NCBI GenBank assembly: GCA_030608865.1
Contig: JAUWDI010000045.1
Coordinates: 1-7,091, forward strand
Source: Anaerolineales bacterium
Lineage (GTDB): Bacteria; Chloroflexota; Anaerolineae; Anaerolineales; E44-bin32
Length of the DNA stretch: 7,091 nt
Direction: 5' to 3'
A program made the position numbers and the translations under genes. How positions within the stretch are numbered: position 1 is the first letter of the stretch; each line of letters begins with the position of its first letter. Below the pieces are notes generated by a model. It saw only the letters and a list, made by a program, of their open reading frames with translations. It was not told the DNA's origin and did no database searches. Below, piece after piece: positions 1 through 6,150 of the stretch.

Positions 1-148
1 CTTTACCAGATGAGCAGGTCATCTTCTCCAACCTCACTTCTTGCAACCTCGGGCAAGCGCTGCTCCTTTGGCTATTGCAGGTTTCTCTCAACCGGCTGCA
101 CTAGGGGGCGACGAAACTTGCCACATACCCATAAGCGAAAAGTCGCGC

Positions 149-177
149 TTGACTCAAGGGAACGTTTGTTCTATACT
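149..177 (+). promoter_or_regulatory. Strong sigma-70-type promoter of the membrane protein/transglycosylase unit
   Basis: TTGACT (149-154) and TATACT (172-177) each match the -35 and -10 consensus at 5 of 6 positions and are separated by exactly 17 bases. The expected start point is near 184, about 34 bases before the ATG of the membrane protein gene. The -35 also sits inside an 11-base odd palindrome, CTTGACTCAAG (148-158). Two LexA-type palindromes overlap the promoter, so it is probably repressed in undamaged cells. Confidence 0.75.
160..171. promoter_or_regulatory. LexA (SOS) box 1, GAAC-N4-GTTC
   Basis: GAACGTTTGTTC matches the Gram-positive-type LexA/DinR half sites GAAC and GTTC at all eight fixed positions. 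It fills most of the spacer between -35 and -10, where a bound dimer would block RNA polymerase. That it binds LexA is inferred; the match and the position are seen directly. Confidence 0.7.
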
Positions 178-188
178 GCGATTAATCT

Positions 189-202
189 AGAACACCTGTT
201 CT
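189..202. promoter_or_regulatory. LexA (SOS) box 2, GAAC-N4-GTTC
   Basis: AGAACACCTGTTCT is a perfect inverted repeat (6-base arms, 2-base centre) that contains the GAAC-N4-GTTC core at 190-201. It begins about 12 bases after the -10 element, just past the expected start point and before the ribosome binding site. It lies exactly 30 bases from box 1, close to three helical turns, so two repressor dimers could sit on nearly the same face of the DNA. Confidence 0.7.
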
Positions 203-217
203 TTATGGAGGTCGGCC

Positions 218-943
218 ATGTCCACATATGCTAGAACCACTCGCCCCAAGCTGGGTTTCCAGCTAAATGCAGTCGTACGCAGCACTCTCGACCGCATCCG
301 AATGCCGCGCACATCCCTGTTCGGCTTGATCATGATCGGTGCTCTGATCGCCTTCGAAGTCTTTAACTACGGAACGACCGAGTTCGCCCTCACGGATCTT
401 CTAGGCGGTCTGCGATTCGCTGGGCTGCGCTGGTCAACGATCCTCGCCCTCGCGTTCTGCAGCATGGACTTCGCTGGGATCGCGCGCTTGTTTTCACCCG
501 ATCAAGGCGACAGCCGCTCCGGAGAACTCTGGTACCTGCTTGGCGCCTGGCTCCTAGCCGCTACGATGAACGCGGTGCTCACATGGTGGGCGGTCTCCCT
601 CGCCCTCATTGGGCACACAGGCCTGGGAAATGAAATTCTGGGACGCGAAGCCTTACTTAGTTCTGTCCCGGTGTTTGTCGCTCTTCTCATTTGGCTTATT
701 CGCATCCTGATGATCGGAACCTTCACACTTACAGGAAAACGTCTTAGTAACAAAACATCGCATCGCTCACCAGCAACAACCCGCGCCGCGAAGCGAACTG
801 CTCCTGCTGCCAAGGCAATGCCGAAGCAGAAGATGGCGCAAACTTCGTCTATCGGGGATCATCCAACGCAAAATACTCAGCCCAGCCCCAATGGCAAATA
901 CCGCCAGCAGCCCCTCTCAGCCAAGCCATCACGATCACGCTGA
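218..943 (+). CDS. Four-helix inner-membrane protein of unknown function, probably SOS-controlled
   Basis: I do not recognise a named family. The 241-residue product has a short basic N-terminus (residues 1-33) and four likely membrane helices at about 34-51, 70-91, 104-130 and 147-170. An extracytoplasmic or loop stretch rich in acidic and polar residues lies near 92-103. The C-terminal tail (about 173-241) is basic, rich in Pro, Ala, Gln and Ser, and looks disordered; by the positive-inside rule both termini face the cytoplasm. The ATG is supported by GGAGG at 207-211 with 6 bases of spacing. It is the first gene behind the promoter with two LexA-type boxes, and a lytic transglycosylase gene starts 5 bases after its stop, so the two are very likely co-transcribed. 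Possible roles are a holin-like or division-inhibiting membrane protein, or a partner of the transglycosylase; none is shown by the sequence. Confidence 0.8.
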   Translation: MSTYARTTRPKLGFQLNAVVRSTLDRIRMPRTSLFGLIMIGALIAFEVFNYGTTEFALTDLLGGLRFAGLRWSTILALAFCSMDFAGIARLFSPDQGDSRSGELWYLLGAWLLAATMNAVLTWWAVSLALIGHTGLGNEILGREALLSSVPVFVALLIWLIRILMIGTFTLTGKRLSNKTSHRSPATTRAAKRTAPAAKAMPKQKMAQTSSIGDHPTQNTQPSPNGKYRQQPLSAKPSRSR

Positions 944-948
944 CCGGC

Positions 949-1773
949 ATGAGCTTACACACCTGGAACGAAATGGAGGGGGAGAACATCTCGCAGGATG
1001 GTCACAGCAACCTTGGTCTTCCTGCACGTTCTCCCTCTGTTCCTTTTCACAGCATCCCTCTTATCCTCATGGTCGCGCTTGCCTTCACAGCCGCAACATC
1101 CTTTGGCTCGTTGCGCGAGCGCTTTCTTGCCGCTGCCAGCAATAAAGCTACAACACCAACATCCAGTTTCTATGAAATCAATGCTATAAGCGGGGAGCGA
1201 ATTTCAAATCAACCTGTTGATTTGATTGAGGATCTCAATCGAACTGCATTTACACCAGAAGTTCAACGCTGGGGGGCTCAAATTGAGCGCTGGGCGGAAG
1301 ATTATGACCTCCCCGCGGAACTTGTGGCTATCGTTATGCAAATCGAATCTTGCGGTGATCCCACAGCGGTCTCTAGTGCTGGCGCCCGTGGCTTATTTCA
1401 GGTCATGCCATTCCATTTTGGCGCTGGCGAGGATTGGATGGACTCCGAGATCAACGCTGCGCGTGGCATGGAATATCTCGCTCATTCGTATCGGCTATCC
1501 GATGGGAAGATTGACTTAACACTTGCGGGTTATAACGGCGGGCACAGCGTCATCGCGCGCCATCCCTCTACCTGGCCCGCCGAGACCCAGCGATACGTTT
1601 ATTGGGGAACGGGGATCTGGGGAGACCTCAGCAACGATACGGTCCCAAGTCCTACTTTGAACGAGTGGCTAATCGCGGGGGGTGAACATCTATGCAGGCA
1701 AGCCGTAGGTGTCTCAATACTCTCGTATTCCCAAAATCGTTCTTCCGACAATGGGCCTTCGCTAATTGGCTAG
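949..1773 (+). CDS. Membrane-anchored lytic transglycosylase (SLT/GH23 domain)
   Basis: Lytic transglycosylases cleave the MurNAc-GlcNAc bond of peptidoglycan outside the cytoplasmic membrane. The 274-residue product has a hydrophobic segment at about 35-52 (uncleaved anchor or signal peptide), a variable linker to about 105, and an SLT domain at about 106-222. The domain signatures are present: QIES with catalytic Glu133, GARGLFQVMP (145-154), YNGG (195-198) and ETQRYVY (212-218). Cys135 next to the catalytic Glu and Cys249 in the tail could form a disulfide. The start is uncertain: ATG 949 has no clear ribosome binding site and may rely on coupling to the upstream stop 5 bases away. ATG 973 is an in-frame alternative, which would give 266 residues. 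Its context is an apparent SOS-controlled two-gene unit. VirB1-type enzymes of conjugation systems and lysis enzymes of phages use the same fold, so the physiological role is open. Confidence 0.9.
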   Translation: MSLHTWNEMEGENISQDGHSNLGLPARSPSVPFHSIPLILMVALAFTAATSFGSLRERFLAAASNKATTPTSSFYEINAISGERISNQPVDLIEDLNRTAFTPEVQRWGAQIERWAEDYDLPAELVAIVMQIESCGDPTAVSSAGARGLFQVMPFHFGAGEDWMDSEINAARGMEYLAHSYRLSDGKIDLTLAGYNGGHSVIARHPSTWPAETQRYVYWGTGIWGDLSNDTVPSPTLNEWLIAGGEHLCRQAVGVSILSYSQNRSSDNGPSLIG

Positions 1774-1820
1774 GTTGTGATTCTCAACTAAAGGGGGGGG
1801 TTTCGACTGAGCAATTACAG

Positions 1821-1846
1821 ACAGTTCCCATCCATGCGGAACCTGT
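1821..1846. terminator. Hairpin in the convergent intergenic gap, possible weak bidirectional terminator
   Basis: ACAGTTCC (1821-1828) pairs with GGAACCTGT (1838-1846) as 8 base pairs with one bulged C around a 9-base loop. It lies between the stop of the transglycosylase (1773) and the stop of the histidine kinase (1855), which converge. Neither side has a convincing run of T, so intrinsic termination is doubtful. The same gap carries a run of eight G (1793-1800). Confidence 0.3.
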
Positions 1847-1854
1847 ATTCACAC

Positions 1855-3288
1855 TTATTCGCCCTTAGGGGCTGCATCAAGGGATATATAATCCCCCTCT
1901 TCCTGCGGACCACATGATCCTTCAAGAAGCGGGAGAGAGATGACAAAAGTCGTTCCCTTGCCAACCGATGATTCAACCTCGATATCTCCACCATGATGGC
2001 GAGTTATCCAATACGCAATCGATAATCCCAGACCGGCGCCTGCACCCTTATTCCTGTTCCGTGATGGGTCGCGGCGATAAAAGCGCTCGAAGATTCTCGA
2101 CAACTCTTCTTCCGGGATACCAGGTCCTTCATCAACGACGCTGAGTTTAGCCCATCGCCCTTCACACTTCAGCCCCATTTGCACTTCGCTCGCATCCGGT
2201 GCATGTTCAAGTGCGTTTGCGACCACATTTAACAATACTTGCTTCAGTCGATCACGGTCACCCACTACTCGGGCCTGGTCCTCGCCGCCAATGCGCACAT
2301 GGACCCTTCCTCCCGCAAGAACTTTCGCTTGCCGATACACTTCTAACATCAATGTGTCGAGTTCAACCGGATCCCTTGAAAAAGGGAGTTTTCCCGTCTC
2401 AGCCTGTGCCAACAATAACAGATCACTTACTAGGCGTGTAAGACGATCTACTTCTGAACTGATTGCATCCAAGGACTCCTCATCAGCCACGCCAAATTGC
2501 CGGATAAGATCAACATTTCCCCGGATCGCTGTTAGTGGCGTTCGAAGTTCATGAGACACATCAGCGAGGAACCGTTTCTGCGTATTAAAAAGACCTTCCA
2601 GTCTTTCCATGGTTGCATTGAAGGCTTGAATCAACCTTCCTACTTCGTCCGTCGGCTGTCCTATGAGAGGTATCCTTCGCGAGAGATCATCTGTGCTTGT
2701 AATTTGAATAGCTGTCTGCGTAACTTCATCAAGTGGACTCAGTGCTGCGCTCGCCACTAAATAGCCAATTATCGCAGCAACAATCAACGCCATGAGTTCT
2801 CCCACCAGAAGCATGATCAACAACGTCTGGGTAACTAAGTTGACAGTCGCCAAAGATGTACCAAGTTGTAAATACCCCAAGACCTCGTCCCCAGGCGTTG
2901 ATACAACTGGCACGGTCAGTATTCGGTAATCTACCCCCAGAATATTTTTAGTGCTGAAAACATTCTCATCCATGGAGATACTATGAGGATCGAAGGCGCC
3001 TTCCACTGGTGGCGCATTTTCTGACTGCCACACGATCTCCCCATCATCCCGCAAGATCTGAACCGATACATTCGAAGTTAGATCCAATGCCCTAAGTGTA
3101 ATTGCCAAATCCTCCGGAATTCCATCTGCCATCGTAAACAGGATGTCGTCCGCGGTGCGATCAAGAGTGTTTTCTATCTGGTTTGTAAGGTTAAAGGAGA
3201 GCGAAACATAAACAATGCTACCGAAGAGGACCAATACAACAGCAAGAACAGCGGTATACCAGAGCGTTAAACGAGCACGAAGAGTCAC
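1855..3288 (-). CDS. Transmembrane sensor histidine kinase with HAMP domain
   Basis: The kinase autophosphorylates on a histidine and passes the phosphate to the response regulator encoded just upstream. The 477-residue protein has a membrane helix at about 9-31, an extracytoplasmic sensor region of about 120 residues with no recognised fold, a second helix at about 152-180, and a HAMP linker at about 181-233. The dimerisation/phosphoacceptor motif is [13 protein letters not shown] with His246. The ATP-binding domain has an N box around Asn354-Asn358, a G1 box DEGPGI (386-391), an F box (FERFYRRD, 400-407) and a G2 box GAGLGLSI (417-424), so it looks active. The start is GTG at 3286-3288 and overlaps the regulator's TGA stop by 4 bases (GTGA), which implies translational coupling. 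The layout is that of BaeS/MprB-type kinases, often tied to envelope stress; the signal cannot be read from the sequence. Confidence 0.95.
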   Translation of the reverse strand: MTLRARLTLWYTAVLAVVLVLFGSIVYVSLSFNLTNQIENTLDRTADDILFTMADGIPEDLAITLRALDLTSNVSVQILRDDGEIVWQSENAPPVEGAFDPHSISMDENVFSTKNILGVDYRILTVPVVSTPGDEVLGYLQLGTSLATVNLVTQTLLIMLLVGELMALIVAAIIGYLVASAALSPLDEVTQTAIQITSTDDLSRRIPLIGQPTDEVGRLIQAFNATMERLEGLFNTQKRFLADVSHELRTPLTAIRGNVDLIRQFGVADEESLDAISSEVDRLTRLVSDLLLLAQAETGKLPFSRDPVELDTLMLEVYRQAKVLAGGRVHVRIGGEDQARVVGDRDRLKQVLLNVVANALEHAPDASEVQMGLKCEGRWAKLSVVDEGPGIPEEELSRIFERFYRRDPSRNRNKGAGAGLGLSIAYWITRHHGGDIEVESSVGKGTTFVISLPLLEGSCGPQEEGDYISLDAAPKGE

Positions 3289-3974
3289 GAATTTTCTCGA
3301 AGCACGTATCCTACGCCCCGAACAGTATGAATGAGGCGCGGTTCTCCTTCAGATTCGGTCTTTTGTCTCAGGTAGCGCACATAGACCTCGATGATGTTGC
3401 TCTCTCCCCCAAAATCGTAGCCCCATACACGGTCGTATATAAGATCTCTGGTGAGGACTTGTCGCGGGTTGCGTAAGAAGAGCTCTAAAAGTTCATACTC
3501 CTTTGCGGTCAGCTCAACTACCCGCTCGCCCCGAAATACCTGATGGGTCCCTGTATCTAGCTGCAGATCGACAAATGTCAAAATTTCCGGCGATTCCGTC
3601 TTGGCTCTCCGAACAAGCGCCCTGATACGTGCTAAAAGCTCATTTAGGGCAAAAGGTTTAACAAGATAGTCATCTGCTCCGGCATCCAAGCCCAGCACTC
3701 GATCGGACACCGACTCTTTCGCAGTAAGCATTATGATGGGCAAATCACTTGCGGCGCGCAATCTCCGGCACACCTCCAATCCATCCAAACCTGGTTCTAT
3801 CTCAGGAAGCATCCAATCCAGGATAACCAGATCAGGCGGGTTATCCCTTGCAACTTGAAGCCCTTCTGTCCCGTTCACAGCCGTCAGAACGCGGTATCCC
3901 TCGTACGCCAAACCTCGACGCAGAAATTGCAGAATCCGCTCTTCGTCTTCGACTATCAATATCTTCTCATGCAT
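3285..3974 (-). CDS. OmpR/PhoB-family response regulator
   Basis: The 229-residue protein pairs an N-terminal receiver domain (about 1-122) with a C-terminal winged-helix DNA-binding domain (about 134-227). Receiver residues are intact: acidic pocket Glu9-Asp10, phosphoacceptor Asp53, Thr84 and Lys106 (LVKPF). The effector domain shows [10 protein letters not shown], the recognition-helix stretch [14 protein letters not shown] and the terminal RGVGYVLR hairpin. The loop after Asp53 reads [11 protein letters not shown], about four residues longer than the usual MLPGxDG. The ATG has AGGTG about 4 bases upstream. The partner kinase gene follows with a 4-base overlap. It lies 229 bases downstream of rplL behind a hairpin terminator, so it probably has its own promoter in that gap. 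MprA/PrrA-like regulators have this architecture; target genes are unknown. Confidence 0.95.
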   Translation of the reverse strand: MHEKILIVEDEERILQFLRRGLAYEGYRVLTAVNGTEGLQVARDNPPDLVILDWMLPEIEPGLDGLEVCRRLRAASDLPIIMLTAKESVSDRVLGLDAGADDYLVKPFALNELLARIRALVRRAKTESPEILTFVDLQLDTGTHQVFRGERVVELTAKEYELLELFLRNPRQVLTRDLIYDRVWGYDFGGESNIIEVYVRYLRQKTESEGEPRLIHTVRGVGYVLRENS

Positions 3975-4128
3975 TGAACACCTGGTTTCTCGTCGCCGAG
4001 TTTATTATGCGAAGTTCCACTCATATGTGTGGCGATGTCCCCGGTAAAAAGTAGTGAGGAGGAACACCGCAGGGATAGCCAGGATTGCGAAACATCACCT
4101 TAATCAGGTTGAATTCCAACTAGCAGGC

Positions 4129-4137
4129 TTTATACCA
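4129..4137 (-). promoter_or_regulatory. Possible extended -10 element for the two-component operon
   Basis: On the minus strand TGG-TATAAA reads as an extended -10 (TGn followed by a 5-of-6 match to TATAAT). It lies just past the rplL terminator hairpin and about 155 bases before the regulator ATG. No -35 of good quality is seen at 16-19 bases, so this is tentative. An imperfect inverted repeat, ACCT-TAATC-AGGT (4097-4109), lies just downstream and could be an operator. Confidence 0.25.
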
Positions 4138-4155
4138 CAGCGCTGGAGGAAATGG

Positions 4156-4183
4156 ATGAAGCCGCCACGGCGGGCGGCTTCAT
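4156..4183 (-). terminator. Hairpin terminator after rplL
   Basis: A perfect 11-base inverted repeat (4156-4166 with 4173-4183, minus-strand arm ATGAAGCCGCC) surrounds a 6-base loop, 20 bases after the rplL stop. The stem is GC-rich. The following minus-strand bases (CCATTTCCT) form only a weak U tract, so termination may be partial or assisted. It separates the ribosomal operon from the two-component genes. Confidence 0.65.
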
Positions 4184-4203
4184 ATTCGCTATTTGTGTGT
4201 GTA

Positions 4204-4584
4204 CTACGCCAACTCGATAGTTGCACCTGCTGCCTCGAGCTTGCTCTTTGCATCTTGCGCAACTTCTTTGCTTGCCTGCTCGAGAACCTTCGCTCCTGCT
4301 GTTTCGGCGAGGTCTTTTGCGTCTTTCAAGCCAAGCTGAGTGATCTGGCGGATGGCCTTGATGACATCGATCTTCTTGGGCCCGACGTCCTTAATTATCA
4401 CATCGAACTCGGTCTTCTCCTCCGCATCTTCACCTGAACCTGCTGCGGCTCCAGCAACGGCAGCAACAGCAACCGGCGCTGCGGCTGAAACACCCCACTT
4501 CTCTTCCAGTAACGTGGTAAGTTCAGCAGCCTCAAGGATGGTTAGTTTGCTGAGGTCCTCTGCTATTTTTTCAATGTTTGCCAT
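4204..4584 (-). CDS. rplL: 50S ribosomal protein L7/L12
   Basis: L7/L12 forms the flexible multi-copy stalk that recruits and stimulates translational GTPases; dimers attach to L10. The 126-residue acidic product has the expected parts: an N-terminal dimerisation helix region (about 1-33, [17 protein letters not shown]), an Ala-rich hinge (about 34-50), and the globular C-terminal domain (about 57-126) with [24 protein letters not shown] and the [11 protein letters not shown] region that contacts GTPases. Length is normal for the family. The ATG has AAGGAG about 10 bases upstream. It follows rplJ by 54 bases (69 from the stop-to-start view of the shared mRNA is not needed for coupling) and ends just before a hairpin terminator. 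rpoB is not the next gene, unlike in many bacteria. Its expression should be set by the L10 leader attenuator upstream of rplJ. Confidence 0.97.
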   Translation of the reverse strand: MANIEKIAEDLSKLTILEAAELTTLLEEKWGVSAAAPVAVAAVAGAAAGSGEDAEEKTEFDVIIKDVGPKKIDVIKAIRQITQLGLKDAKDLAETAGAKVLEQASKEVAQDAKSKLEAAGATIELA

Positions 4585-4638
4585 TGTTTACGATCTCCTT
4601 TTCATTGTTTTCTAATACAAATAATTCTTAAGTTGAAT

Positions 4639-5169
4639 TTACGCCGCTGCAGCTTCTTTTTCAGAATATGCCTTAACAACGGTCACTACTTGGCGCATAG
4701 AACCCGATAACACCCTGGCGATCTGAGATGCTGGCGCCTGCAACATACTGAGTAACTGTGCCTGGATAACGGGCATCGGCGGTAGTGCCGCCAGGCTCTT
4801 CACTCGGGCGCTATCGTATACTTCTCCGTCGATGACCGCACCCTTAACCTGAAATGTTTTGGTCCCCTTGGCGAGTTCGACGATAGCTTTCGCCAATGCT
4901 GTTACATCTTCGCTTGTCGCTCCGATCGCAGTTTGCCCATCAAGGCTACCCTCAGGTTTCGGCATCCCGACATCATCTATGGCTAGTTTTGCCAGTGTAT
5001 TCTTGATTACATAGAACTCGCCGCCAATCTCACGAATCGTCCCCCTCAGCTCTTCGAGTTGCTTAACACTCAAGCCCGTATTTTCCGTGAATATTAAAGC
5101 AGTGTTCCGATTAAAGATGTCCTTGTACTGAGCAACTAGTTCTTCCTTCTGTTCTCGTGTGATTGCCAA
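4639..5169 (-). CDS. rplJ: 50S ribosomal protein L10
   Basis: L10 anchors L7/L12 dimers to the ribosome and, as the L10-L12 complex, represses its own mRNA. From the chosen start the product has 176 residues and begins MAITREQKEELVAQY, the usual L10 N-terminus; ALIFTENTGLSVKQLEELR and GEFYVIKNTLAKLA follow as in the family, and the C-terminus is Ala-rich. I chose TTG at 5167-5169. An in-frame GTG two codons earlier (5173-5175, 178 residues) lies only 3 bases after the GGAGG at 5179-5183, too close for normal initiation, whereas the TTG is 9 bases away and gives the family-typical protein. The gene follows a 219-base gap after rplA that holds the L10 leader and an attenuator, and is followed 54 bases later by rplL. 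Confidence 0.95.
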   Translation of the reverse strand: MAITREQKEELVAQYKDIFNRNTALIFTENTGLSVKQLEELRGTIREIGGEFYVIKNTLAKLAIDDVGMPKPEGSLDGQTAIGATSEDVTALAKAIVELAKGTKTFQVKGAVIDGEVYDSARVKSLAALPPMPVIQAQLLSMLQAPASQIARVLSGSMRQVVTVVKAYSEKEAAAA

Positions 5170-5190
5170 TTCCACTCACCTCCTTATATA

Positions 5191-5236
5191 AATAAAATTA
5201 GCCTCTGCTTCACGATGACCATTGAAGTAAAGGCTA
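5191..5236 (-). terminator. Attenuator (intrinsic terminator) ahead of rplJ
   Basis: On the minus strand TAGCCT (5231-5236) pairs with AGGCTA (5199-5204). After a 3x3 internal loop, CTTCA (5223-5227) pairs with TGAAG (5208-5212) around a 10-base loop. The hairpin is followed directly by a U-rich run, with TTTTATTT at 5191-5198, and then by the rplJ ribosome binding site. It lies inside a transcribed operon, so it is read as a conditional terminator. Its 5' arm can instead pair with the L10 leader. Confidence 0.7.
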
Positions 5237-5241
5237 CTAAA

Positions 5242-5345
5242 GAAAGCGCTGATTAGTGATCTTGCTGCTTTCAAGCCTTCACCTGGGCAGGAGATTAAGC
5301 CGTCAACTAGTGACCTGGCACCTGCTGTCTTCGGCGAAGCGGTGT
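5242..5345 (-). promoter_or_regulatory. Ribosomal protein L10 leader RNA
   Basis: The minus strand carries the hallmark CCGAAGACAGCAGG followed by a closing segment CTCCTGCCCAGGTGAAG, as in the known L10 leader family. An outer helix pairs CTTCGCC (5333-5339) with GGTGAAG (5277-5283). An inner helix pairs GCAGG (5321-5325) with CCTGC (5287-5291). A small arm GTCA-CTAGT-TGAC with flanking GCC/GGC forms the tip. The unpaired GAAGAC-type stretch between the helices fits the kink-turn that the L10-L12 complex recognises. A further hairpin, GAAAGC with GCTTTC (5242-5247 with 5267-5272), follows. The element lies between rplA and rplJ, as expected for autogenous control. Confidence 0.85.
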
Positions 5346-5388
5346 TTTCTTATCCGGTTAGAGTATCTATCTTAGTTTACTCCTGTGC

Positions 5389-6099
5389 CTATTCTACCAC
5401 CGCGACTGCTGCGCTGGGTTCAATTCGTATCCCCGGTCCCATCGTGCTCGTGACTGTGATCGTTCGGAAAAACGATCCCTTGGACGCGGCGGGCTTTGAT
5501 CGCCGAACCGAATCTATCAGCGCGGCAAAATTCTCGAACAGCTTCTGCGTTTCAAAGGAAGCCTTCCCGATGGGAACATGCAGGTTTGCAGTTTTATCCG
5601 TCCGGAACTCGACCCTGCCCGCCTTCAATTCTTTAATCACGCGCGGCAAATCTTCCTCGGGAACAACGGTCCCGGCTTTTGGATTTGGCATTAGTCCGCG
5701 GGGTCCCAGTATTTTTCCCAATCGCCCTACCGTGCTCATCATTTGTGGGGTTGAGACTGTGGCGTCGAACTCAAACCAACCATTTTGGATTTGTTTAATA
5801 ATTTCATCGTCGACGATGTAATCTGCGCCTTCTTTTTGAGCCTCTCGTGCAGCATCGCCCTCTGCAAATACAAGAACGCGAACGGTTCGCCCAAGGCCAT
5901 GCGGCAGCATTACAGTGTCTCGCACCTGTTGATCGGCATGTCGTGTGTCTACACCAAGTCGTATGTGTACTTCAATGGTACCGTCGAACTTCGTAAACGA
6001 GGTCTCCTGCGCCAACTTCATCGCTTCCATCGGCCCGTATTGTTTCGTCTGATCTATCTTTTCAAGCGCTTCGAGATACTTTTTTCCGTGCTTTGGCAT
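5389..6099 (-). CDS. rplA: 50S ribosomal protein L1
   Basis: L1 forms the mobile L1 stalk that helps move the deacylated tRNA out of the E site, and it represses translation of its own operon by binding the mRNA. The 236-residue product has normal length and carries the family signature [15 protein letters not shown] (131-145), the [15 protein letters not shown] stretch (67-81) and the C-terminal [10 protein letters not shown] (219-228). The ATG has AGGGAG (6108-6113) about 8 bases upstream. It follows rplK by 50 bases. That gap holds a stem-loop closely matching the L1-binding motif found ahead of rplK, and the closing strand of that stem abuts the rplA ribosome binding site, suggesting direct autorepression. 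Confidence 0.97.
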   Translation of the reverse strand: MPKHGKKYLEALEKIDQTKQYGPMEAMKLAQETSFTKFDGTIEVHIRLGVDTRHADQQVRDTVMLPHGLGRTVRVLVFAEGDAAREAQKEGADYIVDDEIIKQIQNGWFEFDATVSTPQMMSTVGRLGKILGPRGLMPNPKAGTVVPEEDLPRVIKELKAGRVEFRTDKTANLHVPIGKASFETQKLFENFAALIDSVRRSKPAASKGSFFRTITVTSTMGPGIRIEPSAAVAVVE

Positions 6100-6113
6100 T
6101 TCAAATACTCCCT

Positions 6114-6150
6114 GTGGTCCTCACGGGTTGGTCTACGCCAGCCCTCCCAC
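6114..6150 (-). promoter_or_regulatory. Second L1-binding-type mRNA motif, ahead of rplA
   Basis: On the minus strand GTGG (6147-6150) pairs with CCAC (6114-6117). The asymmetric internal loop has GA on one side and GTGAGGA (7 bases) on the other. The inner helix pairs GGG with CCC, then TGG with CCA across a single C/A mismatch, around a CGTAGA loop. Its first 11 bases, GTGGGAGGGCT, are identical to the motif ahead of rplK, and the 2/7 internal loop is the same size. The first base is the last base of the rplK stop, and the 3' strand touches the rplA AGGGAG. Confidence 0.6.

Noticed and set aside
1..30. Minus-strand GCTCATCTGGTAAAG resembles a tRNA D-arm.
   Set aside because: No U8, acceptor stem or T-arm can be placed around it, so it is not a tRNA.
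1..148. Possible gene ends or starts left of the promoter: a plus-frame open stretch from base 3 to a TAG at 102-104, a minus-strand 17-codon TTG peptide behind AAAGGAG, and a minus-strand ATG at 20-22 running off the edge.
   Set aside because: All are under 40 codons inside the window, conflict with each other, and show no recognisable motif. The plus stretch to 104 could be the tail of an upstream gene, but this cannot be decided without the sequence to the left.
10..234. A 74-codon plus-strand frame ending inside the next gene.
   Set aside because: Low-complexity basic product that runs through the promoter, both SOS boxes and the ribosome binding site of the membrane protein gene.
998..1189. 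A 63-codon hydrophobic frame behind an SD-like run.
   Set aside because: It overlaps the transglycosylase gene out of frame, the spacing to the SD-like run is too long, and the hydrophobicity comes from the shared T-rich anchor-coding bases.
3976..3989. GAACACCTGGTTTC ahead of the response regulator looks like a third SOS box.
   Set aside because: The half-site spacing and the second half are wrong (GAAC then GGTTTC), and it overlaps the regulator's ribosome binding site.
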